Shown here piece after piece: positions 1 to 12,926 of a stretch of DNA of 64,000 bases. The translations under genes and the position numbers were made by a program. Under the pieces are notes generated by a model that was not told the DNA's origin, ran no database searches, and saw only the letters and a list, made by a program, of their open reading frames with translations. The DNA is from Sambucus nigra (Eukaryota > Streptophyta > Magnoliopsida > Dipsacales > Adoxaceae), in NCBI GenBank assembly GCA_949130495.1, contig OX422213.1:56119284-56183283 (forward strand), in the 5' to 3' direction. Position 1 is the first letter of the stretch, and each line of letters opens with the position of its first letter.

Positions 1-179
1 CCAATTTCTAGGTTAGTTTTTTGCCTCTTCTAGGCTGACCAACCAAACTTGGCCTGTACTACCATTTTTACATGGGTCTAGTGTCAAGTTCTTAGGCGAC
101 CGACTTGTTATAAGTCATACCACTACTTCAGTGGGCTTGGAAAAATAAAATAATGAAACAAAATTTGCCAAAGAAATTT

Positions 180-3100
180 CATTAGTCAACAATCATCTTA
201 TTACGCATAAAAAGAATAAAAAGTTTTTGTTTCCTACCTAATGATAATATTTCCCAAGGTTCATGGCATTCTATGACCTTGGTACTAATGTTCCATCTAA
301 CACTTCTAGGTTATAGGATCCCCCACCAACCTTTGAAGCTACTTTCTAAGGACCTTGATTATTCGACACCAGTTTCCCATCCGAAGGCAGTTTTGCTACT
401 GGCAAGAGCTTTCTCAGAACCAAGTCTCTGACTTAAAATTCTATGACCTTGACCTTGTTATCATGCTACTTTTCCAAATCATACTGGTAAGCCCCCAAGT
501 ATATGAGAGCATGCTCCATTTTCTCCTATGCCATATCCAACTGATAAGCTAATCGATCGTCGTTACTTACATCTTTAAAAAAAATTAAACTGGGCGTTAT
601 GAATCCGATCTCCAGAAGGATGATGGCCTCCATACCATAAGCTAGAGAGTAGGGTGTTTCCTTGGTCGACGTTTGTAGAGTATTCTTGTATGCTCAAAGG
701 ACAGTTGGTGGTTTGTACACCCATCTTCCTTTGGTGCTATCCAATTGATGATTGATCCGTGAATAAAGTTTTGTTAGTGGTCTCGGACTGACGCTGCATT
801 GAGGAAACACCACTGATGCATAGTGAATTCTGATCCCATGCTCTGTACAAAAGACCCTAAATATCAAATTGCATTTCATTATAGGTTGTTAGTGCTTTTG
901 GGATCCCAAACCTTATAGTGATGTTCCTCTAGACAAATTTCATGTCATCTGATCTATGATGTGGGTGAAAGGCTTTGCTCCACCCACTTTATGAAGTAAT
1001 TGATGGTAGCGATCAGGTTTTTCCTATTGCCAGGTGCTACTGGAAGTGGTCCCACGATATCTATGACATATTGAGAAAAAGAGCCATGGACTCGTGAAAG
1101 GGTTCAGGTCTTTGATCGACTGCTTGATGATCGAATAGAACTTTTAGCACTCAATACACTTCCAGAAGAACTTAAAAGCATCCTTTTGCATGAAGGGCCA
1201 CCAATATCCATGTGAGATAGCCCTACAGGAGAGTGACCTACCTTCTGTGTGTGATCCATAATTTCCTTCATGTATCTCACTGAGGATATTTTCCACTTGG
1301 TCTGAAATGGACATAATTCAGTAGAGGACCAGTGAATGATCTCCGATAAAGTTTACCTTCAGAGTTAAGGAAGAACATCGTTGACTTAATCATTAACTTA
1401 TGTGCCTACTTGTTGTTTGATGGTACATCAATTTTCAGATAGGTTATGATCAGATCCATCCATGATGGGGCTGTTTCGATCTGCAAGATACCCATCACTA
1501 GTTTCAGTTCATCAATACTCAGCCAATTTTTGTACTCCACTTTAATGTTTCTCTTTAGCTCTTTGGCAATTACAGATGCTAGAGTAACAAGTGCATACAC
1601 ATGGCTATTATTATTCCATAGTAAATGCTCAACTAAGGAGGACTTGAATTGCCGGAGGAGATTCCTTACTTTATCTCTTTAAGTGAGCATAATGGAATCT
1701 CAAACTTCATACTCTCTGTTGAGTTGATTTGCGATCAGTAAAAAGTCATAATACACTATCATGTGGTGAGATCCTAATCCGATCATCCTTTGGAGACCGT
1801 ATATCATTGCTTCGTACTCGCCCTCACTATTGGAGCATTTGAACCCTAGTCTGACTAATTATTCTATAACTTACTGTTGAGGAGTGATAAAGATAATCCC
1901 AACTCTAGTAACACGTTCATTATATACCCCACCAATGAACAATAATCCACTTTTCATCGTCCTCATTAATGGCTAGCGACTCCAAAAATGGGTCCGACTC
2001 TACCCCCTTTCCTGGTGGTGATGCTGAGAATTCAATTATGAAGTCGGCCAGAATATGCCCTTTGATGGTTGTTCACGGCTCATATTTGATGTCAAATTAT
2101 GATTGCGCCAAGGACCACCTCGCCATTATGTTTAAAAGATCTACTTTCTTAAGAGCATCCTTTAATGGATATGTCGTGGGTATAACTATAATATAGGCAT
2201 CAAAGTAATGTCTCAGCTTTCTAAACACTGTTATTATTATGAGGACCATCTTATCAATAAGCGTATATTTAGTTTCTACCTCAAGGATAAAATGGATGAT
2301 ATAGTAAACTCACCTCTGATCTCTGTTCTTCAATCTCACTATTACTTCACTCGTAGCCTGTTGTGACCCAACTAAGTAAAGATAGAGGTCTTCACCAAGC
2401 ATAGGAGTTGACAGTAAGGGAGTAGATCCCAAGTACTACTTAATTCCCTCAAGTGTCTGGTCGCATTCTTCTGTCCAGACTATTGAACATTCTTTACACG
2501 GTGCTTGGACGAATTATCGATGCTTTTCTGATGACCCTGATATGAATCAATTTAAGGAGGCCATCATCTTGGTGAGAACTTTTACATCCTAATGGCGGTC
2601 GACGTTCTGATGTTATTGAGAGATTCGATCAGATCTGGATTGATCTCTGTCCCTCTTTGAGTGATTAGATACCTAAGGAACTTGCCAAAATATAACTTTG
2701 TAACAGTAAAGCCCTAAACTCGTAATGAATGAGGTATTATCTTAATTCGGTCTGAATAGTCGAATCTAATAATACATAGAGTAAACATCCATGAAACTCA
2801 TAAGCTGGTGCTCGGTAATGGAATCCACTAATTTATTTATATGGGGCAATGGAAAAATGTCTTCTAGGTATTTCTTATTAAAGTCGGTGAAGTCTACGCA
2901 CAACCTTCACTTTTTGCTCTTCTTTTTTACCACAACATTGTTAGATCCAATCTAAGAATTGGACCTCCCTAATAAAGATGGCCTTAAAGAGGGTTTCAAC
3001 TTCACTTTCCATAGCTTTGATGTTTTTCTAATGCAGACTTCCTTGGATTCTATTTGATCGACCGAATAATTGAATCCCCATATAGTTGATGACATGCAAT

Positions 3101-3600
3101 GTCCGAATTTATGCTCAGGAGGTTGTAAGTTTTCCATGCAAAGATGATGACATTGGCCTTAAGTAAGTGGACGATCTTCTTCATTTACTCCTTGGGTATC
3201 TCTAATATGATAAGAAAGGATTTATCCAGTTGAGATGAATACAAAGGTATGGTGATGCTTTCTTTCATTATTCATTCGAAGAGAGATAATCGGTTTTTTT
3301 TTACTCTTGGCCAAATAACCCTTGGTTTCTATTTATTATGATCATCCTTTGAATTGTTATTATTTTTACTCTTATTAGACTGATTTTGATTCATCTTGAT
3401 GGCATCCACAAAGCATCTGTGAGTCGCCGCCTGATCTCCCTTGATTTCTATGCTTCCTTGATCGCTCAGAAACTTGAGTTTTTGGTGAAAGGTTGAAGTG
3501 GCGACCTTCAATTGTGGAGACAACCTCTCCTAAGAATGGCATTGTAAGGTAAACTAGACTGGATAACATAAAATTCCATCTCTCGATTCATCGGGGTGAT
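180..3600 (-). pseudogene. Gypsy pol remnant: protease end, RT, RNase H, integrase
   Basis: Minus-strand translation gives recognisable pieces in pol order. The protease C-terminal part is at about 3400-3560 (FHQKLKF..GDQAATHRC). RT has a CVDFTDFNK-like stretch at about 2880-2940, and FGKFLRYLITQRGTEINPD and the RT-RNase H connection follow at about 2340-2690. An RNase H to integrase linker (PSWMDLIITYLK) is at about 1406-1600. Integrase core pieces (IVGP near 1050, then a KWVE-like stretch near 990) and a C-terminal segment (about 200-340) end in a WN-x2-NL-x2-YY-like tail. Each piece is in a different frame or interrupted, so no polyprotein could be made. Boundaries are approximate because the frame changes often. 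Confidence 0.75.
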
Positions 3601-3927
3601 CTTAACTGGCAGTTTGATTTTCCCCAAAGGAGTTTACAAATCTTTGTTAAAACCGATTAATGGCCCAACCTTGATGTTGTAGTCGATCTTGTATAACAAA
3701 CTCACTCAGATGATCTCAAATGACATTCCTTGGTTGATCAAAATCCTTTTCATGTCAAAATTGGCAATTCGCAACATTAGGACCAACGTGTCTTTATGCG
3801 ACAAATACACGTCACCCGATCCAGATCTATATCCTTGCGCTCCCTTTTGGCCAGGACGGTCTTGGATTCTTTAAGGTGGAAGTCCTTCTAGATACAAGCA
3901 TCAATTTTGACTTTCTCCCTGATTTTT

Positions 3928-5176
3928 TTATCGGTGCACAGTGTGGGATCGGTGTAACCGTGAATGGCATTCATCAGTCATATGGGTAAAGATATCATCA
4001 CTTTCCTTTTGAACTACATTTATCCTAAATGTCGACTTAGTCTTAGCATTATCGATATGTTCTTTGATATTCCCATCCTGAATAAGGTCCTCCAAGTGCT
4101 TCATGTACATCTTATAATTCTTTGTAAGGTGTCCATGATCCTGGTGATAGGTACAACTAAGGTTGGCATCTCTGTCTCTAAGTTCACTGTCCATCTTGGG
4201 TAGCATCTTGAAATATTTCTTGTCTTTAATATGTTGAATTGGCTTGTAGATAGGCCGTTTGAAAAAAGTATCCACCGTTTGGAAAGTATTTTCACTAGTT
4301 TTTTCCTTGGATGGCCCCTTGCTAGCGTCACTTTGTAGTCGCTTCTTCATAGGGCCAAACTAGTTTCCTCCCTTAGAGGTTTTCTTATCGTTGTTCCTCC
4401 GTTGGTTAGAACCTTGATCGACTGGATCCTCTACAACAAAGAGTTCATCCTTAAGTTTAGTGTATTTATTTATAAGCACCATGAGGCCATCCATAGGTGA
4501 TTCTAGACTCTTTGCCAATAATTAATAGAGATCATCAGACCTGGAAATGATGAACTTGAAGGATGATATGGTGAGTTGTTCGTTGCAGTCGTCTATGTCG
4601 TTGAACAACTCTTAGTATTATCATGTGTACTTCTTGAGAGTTTCTCTTGTCTTCCTTTTGAAATAGATCAATGAGTCCACCTCCTTAACTACTTTACTAC
4701 TGGTGATGAAGTGGGTTGTGAATTTTCTGGCCATCTCCCTGAATGAAGAGATTGATCTGGTGAACATCTTTTCAAACCACTTGAGGCTGATATCTCCTAA
4801 AGTTGAGGGAAACACCAGTCACATGAGGGGGGTTATGATGGCTCCAAAGAGACATTGCCTGGCGATAGTGCCTAATATAATGGTCAAGATCTACCTTCCC
4901 GTCGTAAGTTGTAATCTTTAGAACTGAGAACTTCTTCGGAGGATCCATAAATTCTATCTCGACAGTGAAAAGCAAGGTTGCAGTATATCCCAGTGTCTTC
5001 CTAGGAAGATCTTTTGGAGTTCGAGCTAAACTTATTTTCAGTCGTCCCTTTAATTCTTTGTCAATGAGATTTCGGAGTTCATCGCTACCAATTATATTCG
5101 GTTCTGCTTTTGGTCTGGCTGATTTACTATTAATAGTTATAGCTAACAGAGTAATGTACCATTGAATAATAAACAT
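3928..5176 (-). pseudogene. Gypsy gag remnant
   Basis: Three minus-strand open stretches (4772-5176, 4621-4815, 3928-4350) are consecutive parts of a plant gypsy Gag. The N-terminal part has ITTYDGKVDLDHYI. The retrotransposon Gag core has PSTLGDISLKWF and SSFREMARKFTTHFI. The C-terminal part has a zinc-knuckle-like CTYHQDHGHLTKNYK followed by LEDLI. Frameshifts separate the parts. The CYS/HIS region is degenerate (the third Cys position is Asn). The product would package element RNA if intact; here it is non-functional. Confidence 0.8.
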
Positions 5177-5644
5177 GTCACGGATTAGAATGAACCATAT
5201 GGGGAATTCAAGATCGAGAGTCCCTTCTAGTATAAATGAGTTATTTTTTGGAGAGAAAATTATCCTCCTTATGTGAAGTTCTAAAGTATGAGAACTGAAA
5301 CCACGCTCTTCTGATTACTAAGTTAATTTCCTCCATAAACAAGAAATCTCTTGATCATATTGATCTAGCCTTTCTTTATAAATACCATCTATTTGATATG
5401 GTGTTCTCTCGACAAGTCGTTTAGCAGGGAAATTATGTTGTCGGAGGCTAAGACCAAATCTTCTAGGCGAGTGACCTCTTGACCTAGATCACCCGGGAAG
5501 AGAAGGAAGTCTGATTGGTGATGACTCTCTCTTGATGATCTATATCTAGGATAGGACACGACTTCTTGCGTGAGAATAATGAGACTGATTAGAACTCGTA
5601 CTTGTTATAGAGTTGACGATTATTTAGTAGTGAGAATTCAGAAT

Positions 5645-5663
5645 TTCCAACAGACGATGCCAA
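5645..5663 (-). promoter_or_regulatory. Primer-binding-site region of the gypsy element
   Basis: The minus strand reads TTGGCATCGTCTGTTGGAA, close to the TGGCGCCGTCTGTGGGAA stretch found right after the 5' LTR in many plant Tat-type elements. It sits between gag and the presumed LTR, which supports the assignment. Confidence 0.6.
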
Positions 5664-5669
5664 ATTCAA

Positions 5670-6119
5670 GGGAATATGAAACCCATAATAAAAGAAATAT
5701 TATAGTTTAGCCCCTAAAAGTAATATGAATGTATTAAACACAGAGAATACGAGATGTATGTGGTTCAACACATCATCTTGCCTATATCTGTGGGGAATGG
5801 AGGGAGAGTAGTATATTTACTAGAAGAACAAGGACAATTATAGTGATAGGGTTGCTAGTTGAGAATCCAAGTCAACATATGTCAGATATAAAATCGTTAG
5901 CCCTCAATTGGGTGAGGTGACCCATATTTATAAGCACAAAGGGGTATAACCTTCCAGGTCTCTTTATGATAATCCCATTTACAAGTCATAGAATCCTATT
6001 AAGACTGGCCGTCCATATCTTCTACTTTATCTTCCTAGATTTCTACTTATATCCCCCAAATATTTGGCTAACTACACTTGTTATCCCCTGATCTCCATGT
6101 GTCAGCCATGTGGAGCACA
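5670..6119 (-). repeat. Presumed 5' LTR of the gypsy element
   Basis: It lies between the primer-site region and the point where copia coding is interrupted. On the minus strand it starts TGTGCTCCACATGG and ends near TTCA. No second LTR is in the window, so the boundaries are inferred. The implied length is about 450 bp. It contains no coding sequence. Confidence 0.45.
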
Positions 6120-6250
6120 TTTTAATATATTCCTTTCAATAATAAATCCCTTGTTCTTGACTAAAAGCTTGGGCTATGAGTCTTTCTTTATATCTAGCTA
6201 TGGTGCCATCAAAGTCTCTCTTGATTTTACAAATGAACTTTATCCCACTA

Positions 6251-6348
<98 letters not shown>

Positions 6349-6690
6349 GAAGAAGAAGTGGTGTATGAACCAATTTCCATGTACCTTGAAGCTGTAAATA
6401 CTTCATTTCTTCATTTGTAGCAGCCCTCCACTTCGGATAATGAGAAGCAACCATAAAAATGGAAGGTTCATCTATCTCTTTAAACTCTGATATTATATTA
6501 GCAACATAACAATTAAACTCTTCAAATGATTTCCTTAGTCGTATAATATTTAGATCTTGTAATCATAGTATGGGAGGACTAAACAACATCCTCTATAACA
6601 ATCATATTTTCACCATCACTGGTTGCATTCTCAAAAATTAATAAATGTTGAATATCTCATGGCATAACAAGAGGATCATTTCTAGAGTTT
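6120..6690 (-). pseudogene. Copia reverse transcriptase N-terminal fragment
   Basis: The minus strand gives PKWRAATNEEMKYLQLQGTWKLV (6350-6454 region), matching the start of the copia RT domain (W-x2-A-x3-E, then TW-LV). It resumes after an ATT microsatellite as KFICKIKRDFDGTIARYKER and LIAQAFSQEQGI. The catalytic YVDD region is absent because the domain is truncated at about 6120. The microsatellite replaces or expands the loop between the two blocks. Confidence 0.75.
6252..6346. repeat. (ATT)n microsatellite, about 31 copies
   Basis: Uninterrupted ATT triplets within the former copia RT. On the minus strand one frame reads as poly-Asn, which continues the degenerate RT reading frame. Confidence 0.97.
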
Positions 6691-6773
6691 GTTGTAGGAG
6701 ATAAAGGAAATACCACCTCCAATTGGATTGCATATATGATGGGTAACAAAGTTGTAGGAATTTTTCTTGATTA

Positions 6774-6782
6774 AGAAGAAGA

Positions 6783-6832
<50 letters not shown>
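6774..6832. repeat. (GAA)n(TAG)n trinucleotide microsatellite
   Basis: Four GAA-type triplets followed by about 15 TAG triplets, in the former copia integrase-RT linker. Confidence 0.95.
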
Positions 6833-6849
6833 AGGCTATTGATGGAAAT

Positions 6850-8260
6850 GAATATGGTGATAAAAACTTGTGGATGAGTAGACTGAGAGGTAGTAGTACT
6901 AATGGAAGGAATAGAGAACAATGAATTTATTTTGTGAAAAGGAAAAATCGACTCATCATAAAAATTATGTTGCATAAGTAAAATCTATCTTTCTCCCGAT
7001 GATAACAAATAGCTCCCTTATAACTAAAAGAATATATAAGAAATGTACATTGAGTAGCTTTTGGTTCAATTTTATTTTTATTATCTGGGTCTTAATTATG
7101 AGTAAATAGTATTCCTAAAGATTCTAAGTGGTTTGATATCAGGATGCTGATGAAATATTACAAAGTAGGTATATTTCATATTTAAGACATGGTATGCCAT
7201 TCCATTAATAAGAAAATAAGAATGAGCTACATCATGATACCAAAACTGCGAAGGAAGATGAGAAACATAAAATAAAGAAATTACAACTTCAATTATATGT
7301 CCATTCTTCTTTTTAACCAATCCATTTTGTCGAGGAGTGTGAGGATAAAAAACTTGATGAATAACACCTAGAGAAGAGATGAATTTGCCAAATGCATGCC
7401 TACATAATTCATCACCACCATCAGACTGAAAGATTTTAATGTGAGAATGAAATTAATTTTTAACAAAGGCAATGAATTTCTGAAAGACATTATTTTTTTT
7501 ATTTATTCACCAATGAATACAACCAAAGAAATATTGTTCAATCATAAACAATAGACAAATAGTATCTAAATCCCTCTATTGTTTTACAAGGAGATAGACA
7601 CCATGCATCTGCATCAATTTTATTAATTAAAAGTAACTTGATACCTATTACAAGACAAAGATTATAAACATTTACCTTGAAGGCAAGATGAGAAAACATG
7701 AGGACTATAACAAAAGTCATGTTTATTTTAGATTCACTAAGAATGTTTTACCCAATTTCATTAGTGGTATGCCCCAATCTTTGATGCCAAAATGAAGGTC
7801 TGATTATTTGACCCAAGAAAACAACATGAAGATTTGAATGAGATGTATGATCTTTATCATGAACTGGTAAAGTCTTTAGAATGGGATATAATCCTCTCTT
7901 ACTTTTTCCCTGAAACAGTAACTTCCTTATTAATTTTTCCTACACAATAATAGAATATTCATCAAGTATCACACAACAATTGTTATCCTTACATAATTGA
8001 TAAAAGAATAACAAATTTGCAGTTAATCGAGGAACATAAAGAACTTGTTTTAGTTGTAACAAATTATATATAGTAAATTGTCCTAAATTTAAGATTTCCA
8101 AACCTTTACCATTACCAATCGTAACTTTCTCTATGGAGTCAAATGGTATTAGTTGAGTAATGGTGTTTAAATCATTAGTCATGTGTTGGGATGCTCCAGT
8201 ATCAAAAATCCAGAAATAAGATCCCCCAAAGTCATGTGACCCTTGAGTTTGAGTAGACAA
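6850..8260 (-). pseudogene. Copia protease and integrase remnant
   Basis: The minus-strand stretch 7940-8260 carries an aspartic protease active site, WIFDTGASQHMT, then VPRLTANLL. Further left are the pre-integrase block (WHQRLGHTTNEIG, about 7760), an integrase core piece with IEGFRYYLSIV (7538-7720) and QNGLVKKKNGHIIEV (7096-7320). In copia integrases the position after NG-x-V is the catalytic Glu; here it reads Lys. Together with frameshifts this makes the enzyme dead. Confidence 0.75.
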
Positions 8261-8284
8261 ACCAATAATATATGGTGCTGAGTT

Positions 8285-9620
8285 ACCTTAATATATAAAA
8301 TTAGCTATATGATAACAATATAGAGTAACATGCCCCTTATTTCCACCAATTTTACATTCAATAACTGAGTGATTCTGATTAGGATCTTTGTAGAAGCAAT
8401 TTACAATAATGTGCCCTCTTTTGCTGCACATTTGACACTCAAGAATGCTAGAGGTATTGAAATTAGATCCTCTATTGTAACCTCCATTATTACCATGTTT
8501 CCCTCTGTTACAATTCCTATGATAATTATTTCTATTATTATATTTATTACCCCATCTACATCTTCCTCCATGAAAATTCCTATAATTGTTTCCATCAGTA
8601 ACGCTTCCATGAAACTGATTAGAAAAAAATTATTATTTATTGTTAACAAATTGAGAGGGAATAGTTACTTAAGAGGACATTTGAGATTTGAATAGGAATT
8701 TGAGAAGGCATGGTTCCTGAATTAGATCCATTTTCACAAGTAGATGAAGCCATTAATCCAACAAAAGATTGAATACGAGTGACCTTATTCTCTAAAGCTC
8801 TTTTTATACCAGAAAATTTGACACCTTAACTACTTAAGAGTTATATCCTTCTCTCTATTGAGAATTACAACCTTTATAACTTTAAATTCACCTGGTAATC
8901 AATTCAATATATCCACAACTACATCTGAAACTTTAATTATTTCTCTAATTTCCATTAATTGATCCCTCAATTGCTTGACTCTCAAAGGGAATTTATTAAT
9001 TGGATCACTTATTTTCATCATTGTGTAAAAGTCAGCCTCGAGACTAATTACTCTAGCATCAGAAATTACAACAAACCTATCTTTTAATTGCAATCAAGCT
9101 TCATGAGCAGTTTGACTCCCAAGAATATACTCCATAACATTAACATGTAAAGTTTCCATCAAAACTCCTATTAAAGTAGCGTCTTCTTCAATTGAAGAAG
9201 TTTATGCAGGATTAATATCTTTAACATACATTTTTCAGTCACCAAATACTTTAATGGACATGGAGAAGATCCATCAAAGTGACCAAACAATTCAAATCCT
9301 TTTGAAACAATTTGAGATTAAAACTTACATTTACTATAGGTTCTTCTTCTAATCAAGTAATTAGCATGCCTAGGAAGCCTTTAATTTTTACATATCCCAT
9401 TATCTCTACAACAATTCTTAGTGATTTGAATAAAAAATTATTGAGTGGCGAATGAATACTTTGTGTCTAGTTGCATAGATCTTTCACCAAGTAAAATTCC
9501 ATTACTTTGTGCTGAGAAATTTCTGCAATGACTTCTTCTTCGAATTATATCTTCATCAGATTACAAGAAAGTATTCATTACGGACTAAAAAATTGAAACA
9601 ATCCAATTCTAATAAAAGAG
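8285..9620 (-). pseudogene. Copia gag remnant with zinc knuckle
   Basis: At 8899-9093 the minus strand encodes a UBN2-like Gag piece (LKDRFVVISDARV, LRDQLMEIRE). At about 8400-8445 it encodes a full CCHC knuckle, CQMCSKRGHIIVNC, followed by a second degenerate knuckle (CKIGGNKGHVTLYC). The frame is broken several times. The protease follows directly. The start of gag near 9600 is estimated from the primer site position. Confidence 0.65.
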
Positions 9621-9699
9621 AAATGATTCAATTAAAATTTCATATTAATTGAATATACGAATCAGAAGTTTTAACTACTATCAAGAACATTAGTTTAAT

Positions 9700-9714
9700 C
9701 AAAGCTCTAATATT
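9700..9714 (-). promoter_or_regulatory. Decayed copia primer-binding site
   Basis: The minus strand reads TAATATTAGAGCTTTGATT, a degenerate form of the initiator tRNA-Met site TGGTATCAGAGC with the typical following bases. It lies between gag and the presumed LTR. Confidence 0.55.
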
Positions 9715-9715
9715 A

Positions 9716-10031
9716 TGAATGATTTTGATAAATGTTTAAGTGGAATAGAAAAATAAGAAGAGAATTGATACAAAAACTCAAGAATTAGTAGCAAACTTGG
9801 GAAGGAAAGTAAAGAGAAATAATTTTCATTTCATTTGAGATGATTTGATTACAAGAACAATACCTCTATTTATAGAAACTAACCTAACTAACAGTTTAAG
9901 TAGTTGTTAATATATTGCATTCTATCGACTACAATACACATTGTCATATTCAAAGTTAGGTTGACTTATGATATCTCTCCCTTAACTCATTACCATTATC
10001 CATTGGCTATTGGGTGTGTGTGACACGACAA
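9716..10031 (-). repeat. Presumed 5' LTR of the copia element
   Basis: Bounded on the left by the primer site and on the right by TGTCGTGTCACACAC read on the minus strand. Length would be about 315 bp. The partner LTR is outside the window, so this is inference from position and TG/CA ends. Confidence 0.4.
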
Positions 10032-10490
10032 TGGACAAGAACTATAAGGGTATGAATAATGGAGGTACCATAAGCCATTTTTTTTCTAAGAAAGTATGAC
10101 TTGGTATGGTTATAACTTAATCAAATCACATAGGGTTGAATTTACGATATTTCAAAGGTACGAGTTTAAGGTGGTTCTCCATCTAGGTAACACCTACCTA
10201 ACTATTTTTATATTCAACCTCCCCATTGTATAGTTAGATGCTTAGAAATCTACAAAGTAGATAAAGTTACCTAATCCTTATGCATGAGAAATAGTGCCAT
10301 TGAAAGGTCTCCTAATCCCCCATATCATGTTTTGGAGCCATGCCATGTAATTCTCCTACAATATGCCCTTATGGTAACTCGTCCTAATACATATATAGTA
10401 ATTAGATTTTTAACACAAACACATATAATGAACATATAAAATTAGTATGTGACTTGTACATTATCTTATGTATAAATCTTTTATGTGCAT
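10032..10490. other. Intergenic, nothing recognised
   Basis: AT-rich sequence without coding signal or a repeat I can identify. Confidence 0.5.
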
Positions 10491-11884
10491 TGTTTTTTTT
10501 GGTAAAATGTAAAATATATTAATACCAAAAGGGAATCAGCTCAAGCATATGCATTAAGTCCAAACAGGCATAGACCTAACAACAAACAAACCAAATAAAC
10601 AACCTAACTAACTTAAGACTAACCCGGACAAGCCCAACTATACTCAAACCCACCATGCATACAAACCATCCCAAACAAAAAAAAAAGCCCCCAAACAAAG
10701 ATATAATCCCAACAAATCGGGATCCCAACACAGCACACAATATCAACAACACTAGCTACACACATTGAAAAACAAAGCAACCATGCCCACAACGCATGCA
10801 AACTCCCACGTGTCCATACCGTCAACCAAGCCAATCTCATGTAGCCAGAGAGAATCTTATATGCTACATCTGATATAAGGAAAGACGAAGAGTTATCAAA
10901 CTAGACCATGCACTTCAAACCTTCAAACCAAAAGACAAATCATCTTCTCTCAAACTAACATCTCTCATCCATAACCAGACCACCCACCAAGCTAAAACCA
11001 TTCCTAGCAAGGCATAAAGAACCATCATCTTCAAATGAACTACGAAAACCACTATACTAAACATCCATCAGTAGCTAATGTAGACGCAAATAAAAAGCCA
11101 GACTTCAAGAGAGCCATCCAAGAGAAGCTACCAAATTTTAATAATATGGAATCAGACAAGAAACCAAACCACAAATCTCCAATAAGCTTCCAAAACACAA
11201 CTCTCAAACATGCACTCAAATAAGCATACACAACTACTAAATATATCATAGGTCAGGGAGAAAGAAAACATTCAAAAGTCCAAAGCTAAGCAAATAACAT
11301 ATAACCTACTGGAAGGATTAAAAAAAATGCTATATCCATAACATGCAAGACAAAAAGATGACCATAGATGAACAGAGCCATCAAAACAACAACAAAAATC
11401 CATCAACACACCAAAGAAACATGGATGAAGAAAGCAAGATGGAAGGATCCCATAAAAAATTCCTCCAATCACTCATGCAACAAGAGTAAGGAAGGTAACC
11501 TCAAAACTTTACTCAAAAAAACAATAACCCCTTCATCAAAGGCTCAATTATAAAAAATTTCTTCATTAATGCCCCATCTCAAACACATTTCCTAATTAAT
11601 TTGGTTTCACACAATATTCCTCCATTTAGATGTAGTGTTTTGAATGTTTTCTTCGGGTTTCTTCACGATTTGAGTTCTAATAGACACTTTATTTTTGAAA
11701 AATATATCATTCCTGGACCTCTATATGACATAGACAATAGTAAACGTAGCCATCTTCTCCATGATACTATAAAACTCTTTTTAGTACTAGATATAACAGA
11801 AGTATCATAATTAAAACTCTTAACCTCTTTATTATGCCCATTATTATGCAAGCACACACTCTAAACCTGTTTAGTTAACAAGCA

Positions 11885-12471
11885 TTAAAAAAATAGATGA
11901 CCTCTAGATTCCATCTCCAAATAACATAAAACACATATATCACTATCAATAATACCCCAAATCTTTAGTCTGTCTCTTGTCCTGAACTTATTAAGGCATG
12001 TCAACCATGTCATGAAAGAAAATCTATGAACTCTCTTAGGAATCCATATAGCTTTATCCCAGTCCACTTTCTCTTTCCTCTTGTAATTAAAAATCCCATC
12101 TTTAGCAAGAACCCAACAATTTCAGTCTTCATAGTTCATCTAAAGTACAGTTAATTTCTGCCAAATCAGATGATATTGGGTCTAGGCATGCACAAATATC
12201 CATTAACAATAAACTCTAACACTTTGACATAACCACTTCTAGCATCATTATATATAATTTTTCTTCCAAAGTAGTCCACCGGTGTCCCTTTCTCATGCCA
12301 ATTGTCAATCCAAAGTAAAGTTTCATCTCCTTTGCTAATGTGGTACTTGATTAACTTTTTTGCCCCATCTCTTAATTCCCAAAGCTTCCTCCAAGTCCCA
12401 GAACAACTTGCTTTTAGTTTAACTGTCCAAATCGATTTATTCTTAATAACTACAGCACGTATCCATTTCAT
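11885..12471 (-). pseudogene. LINE C-terminal region with zf-RVT-like domain
   Basis: Segment 12166-12471 reads WRKLWELRDGAKKLIKYHI and DETLLWIDNWHEKG, typical of the region after plant LINE RT. Segment 11885-12067 reads WIPKRVHRFSFMTWL, then CVLCYLEMESRGHLFF, the Cys/His core of the zf-RVT family. The two are in different frames. Confidence 0.75.
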
Positions 12472-12926
12472 CCAAAGAGAATCTTTTTCCTATCCAAATC
12501 CCACAAATGCCTAAATATACGAGCTTGATTCCATTAAAAAAACATTTAACTCCTTATCCTCCTTCATGAACAGGAGAATGCACACATCTTGCCAAGATAC
12601 TTTTTCCCTAATCTTCTTGATATCAACTCCAACCCGTTGAAATATACTCAAAACTTGATCAATCTCATTTATAATACCCTTAGGTGAAATAAATAAACAA
12701 ATCCAGTACACCTGAATACTTCTAAGCACATAATAACCAATTCAACTCTTCATGCATAGGATAGTCACCTATTAGTCCAGTTCTTAACCATGTTCATCAA
12801 TTTATCAACCAACACTTTACAGTCATAACACTTTAATCTGGTTAAAATTAAAGGGATCTCAAATATCTCACAGGAAGCCACCCCTAATTCATACCCATCA
12901 TATTACACAGTCTAACTTTTGTATTA

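Larger units (their letters stand above)
1..6119 (-). mobile_element. Decayed Ty3/gypsy LTR retrotransposon (Tat-like), 3' end outside the window
   Basis: Read on the minus strand, the order is LTR (about 5670-6119), primer site, gag (5176 to 3928), protease, reverse transcriptase, RNase H and integrase (running to about 200). This order is that of Ty3/gypsy. The gag and the primer-site style match plant Tat-type elements. Many frameshifts and stops show it is dead. The 3' LTR is not recognised and should lie left of base 1. The right boundary is inferred from where copia reverse transcriptase coding stops and a TGTGCTCC start appears on the minus strand. Confidence 0.8.
6120..10031 (-). mobile_element. 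Decayed Ty1/copia retrotransposon, 5' part
   Basis: Minus-strand order is a presumed LTR (9716-10031), a decayed primer site, gag with a zinc knuckle, aspartic protease, integrase and the start of reverse transcriptase. Integrase before RT is diagnostic of copia. The RT is cut at about 6120 by the neighbouring gypsy LTR, so the rest should resume left of the window if the gypsy element was inserted here. Many frameshifts and two trinucleotide expansions lie inside former coding sequence. Confidence 0.8.

Noticed and set aside
6064..6420. Open frames of 118 and 73 codons with long Leu or Tyr runs
   Set aside because: They are read through the ATT microsatellite on the strand opposite to the copia RT; the homopolymers are a product of the repeat.
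11035..11553. Plus-strand frames of about 60 codons
   Set aside because: They are antisense to the degenerate 3' part of the LINE and Lys/Asn-rich by composition.
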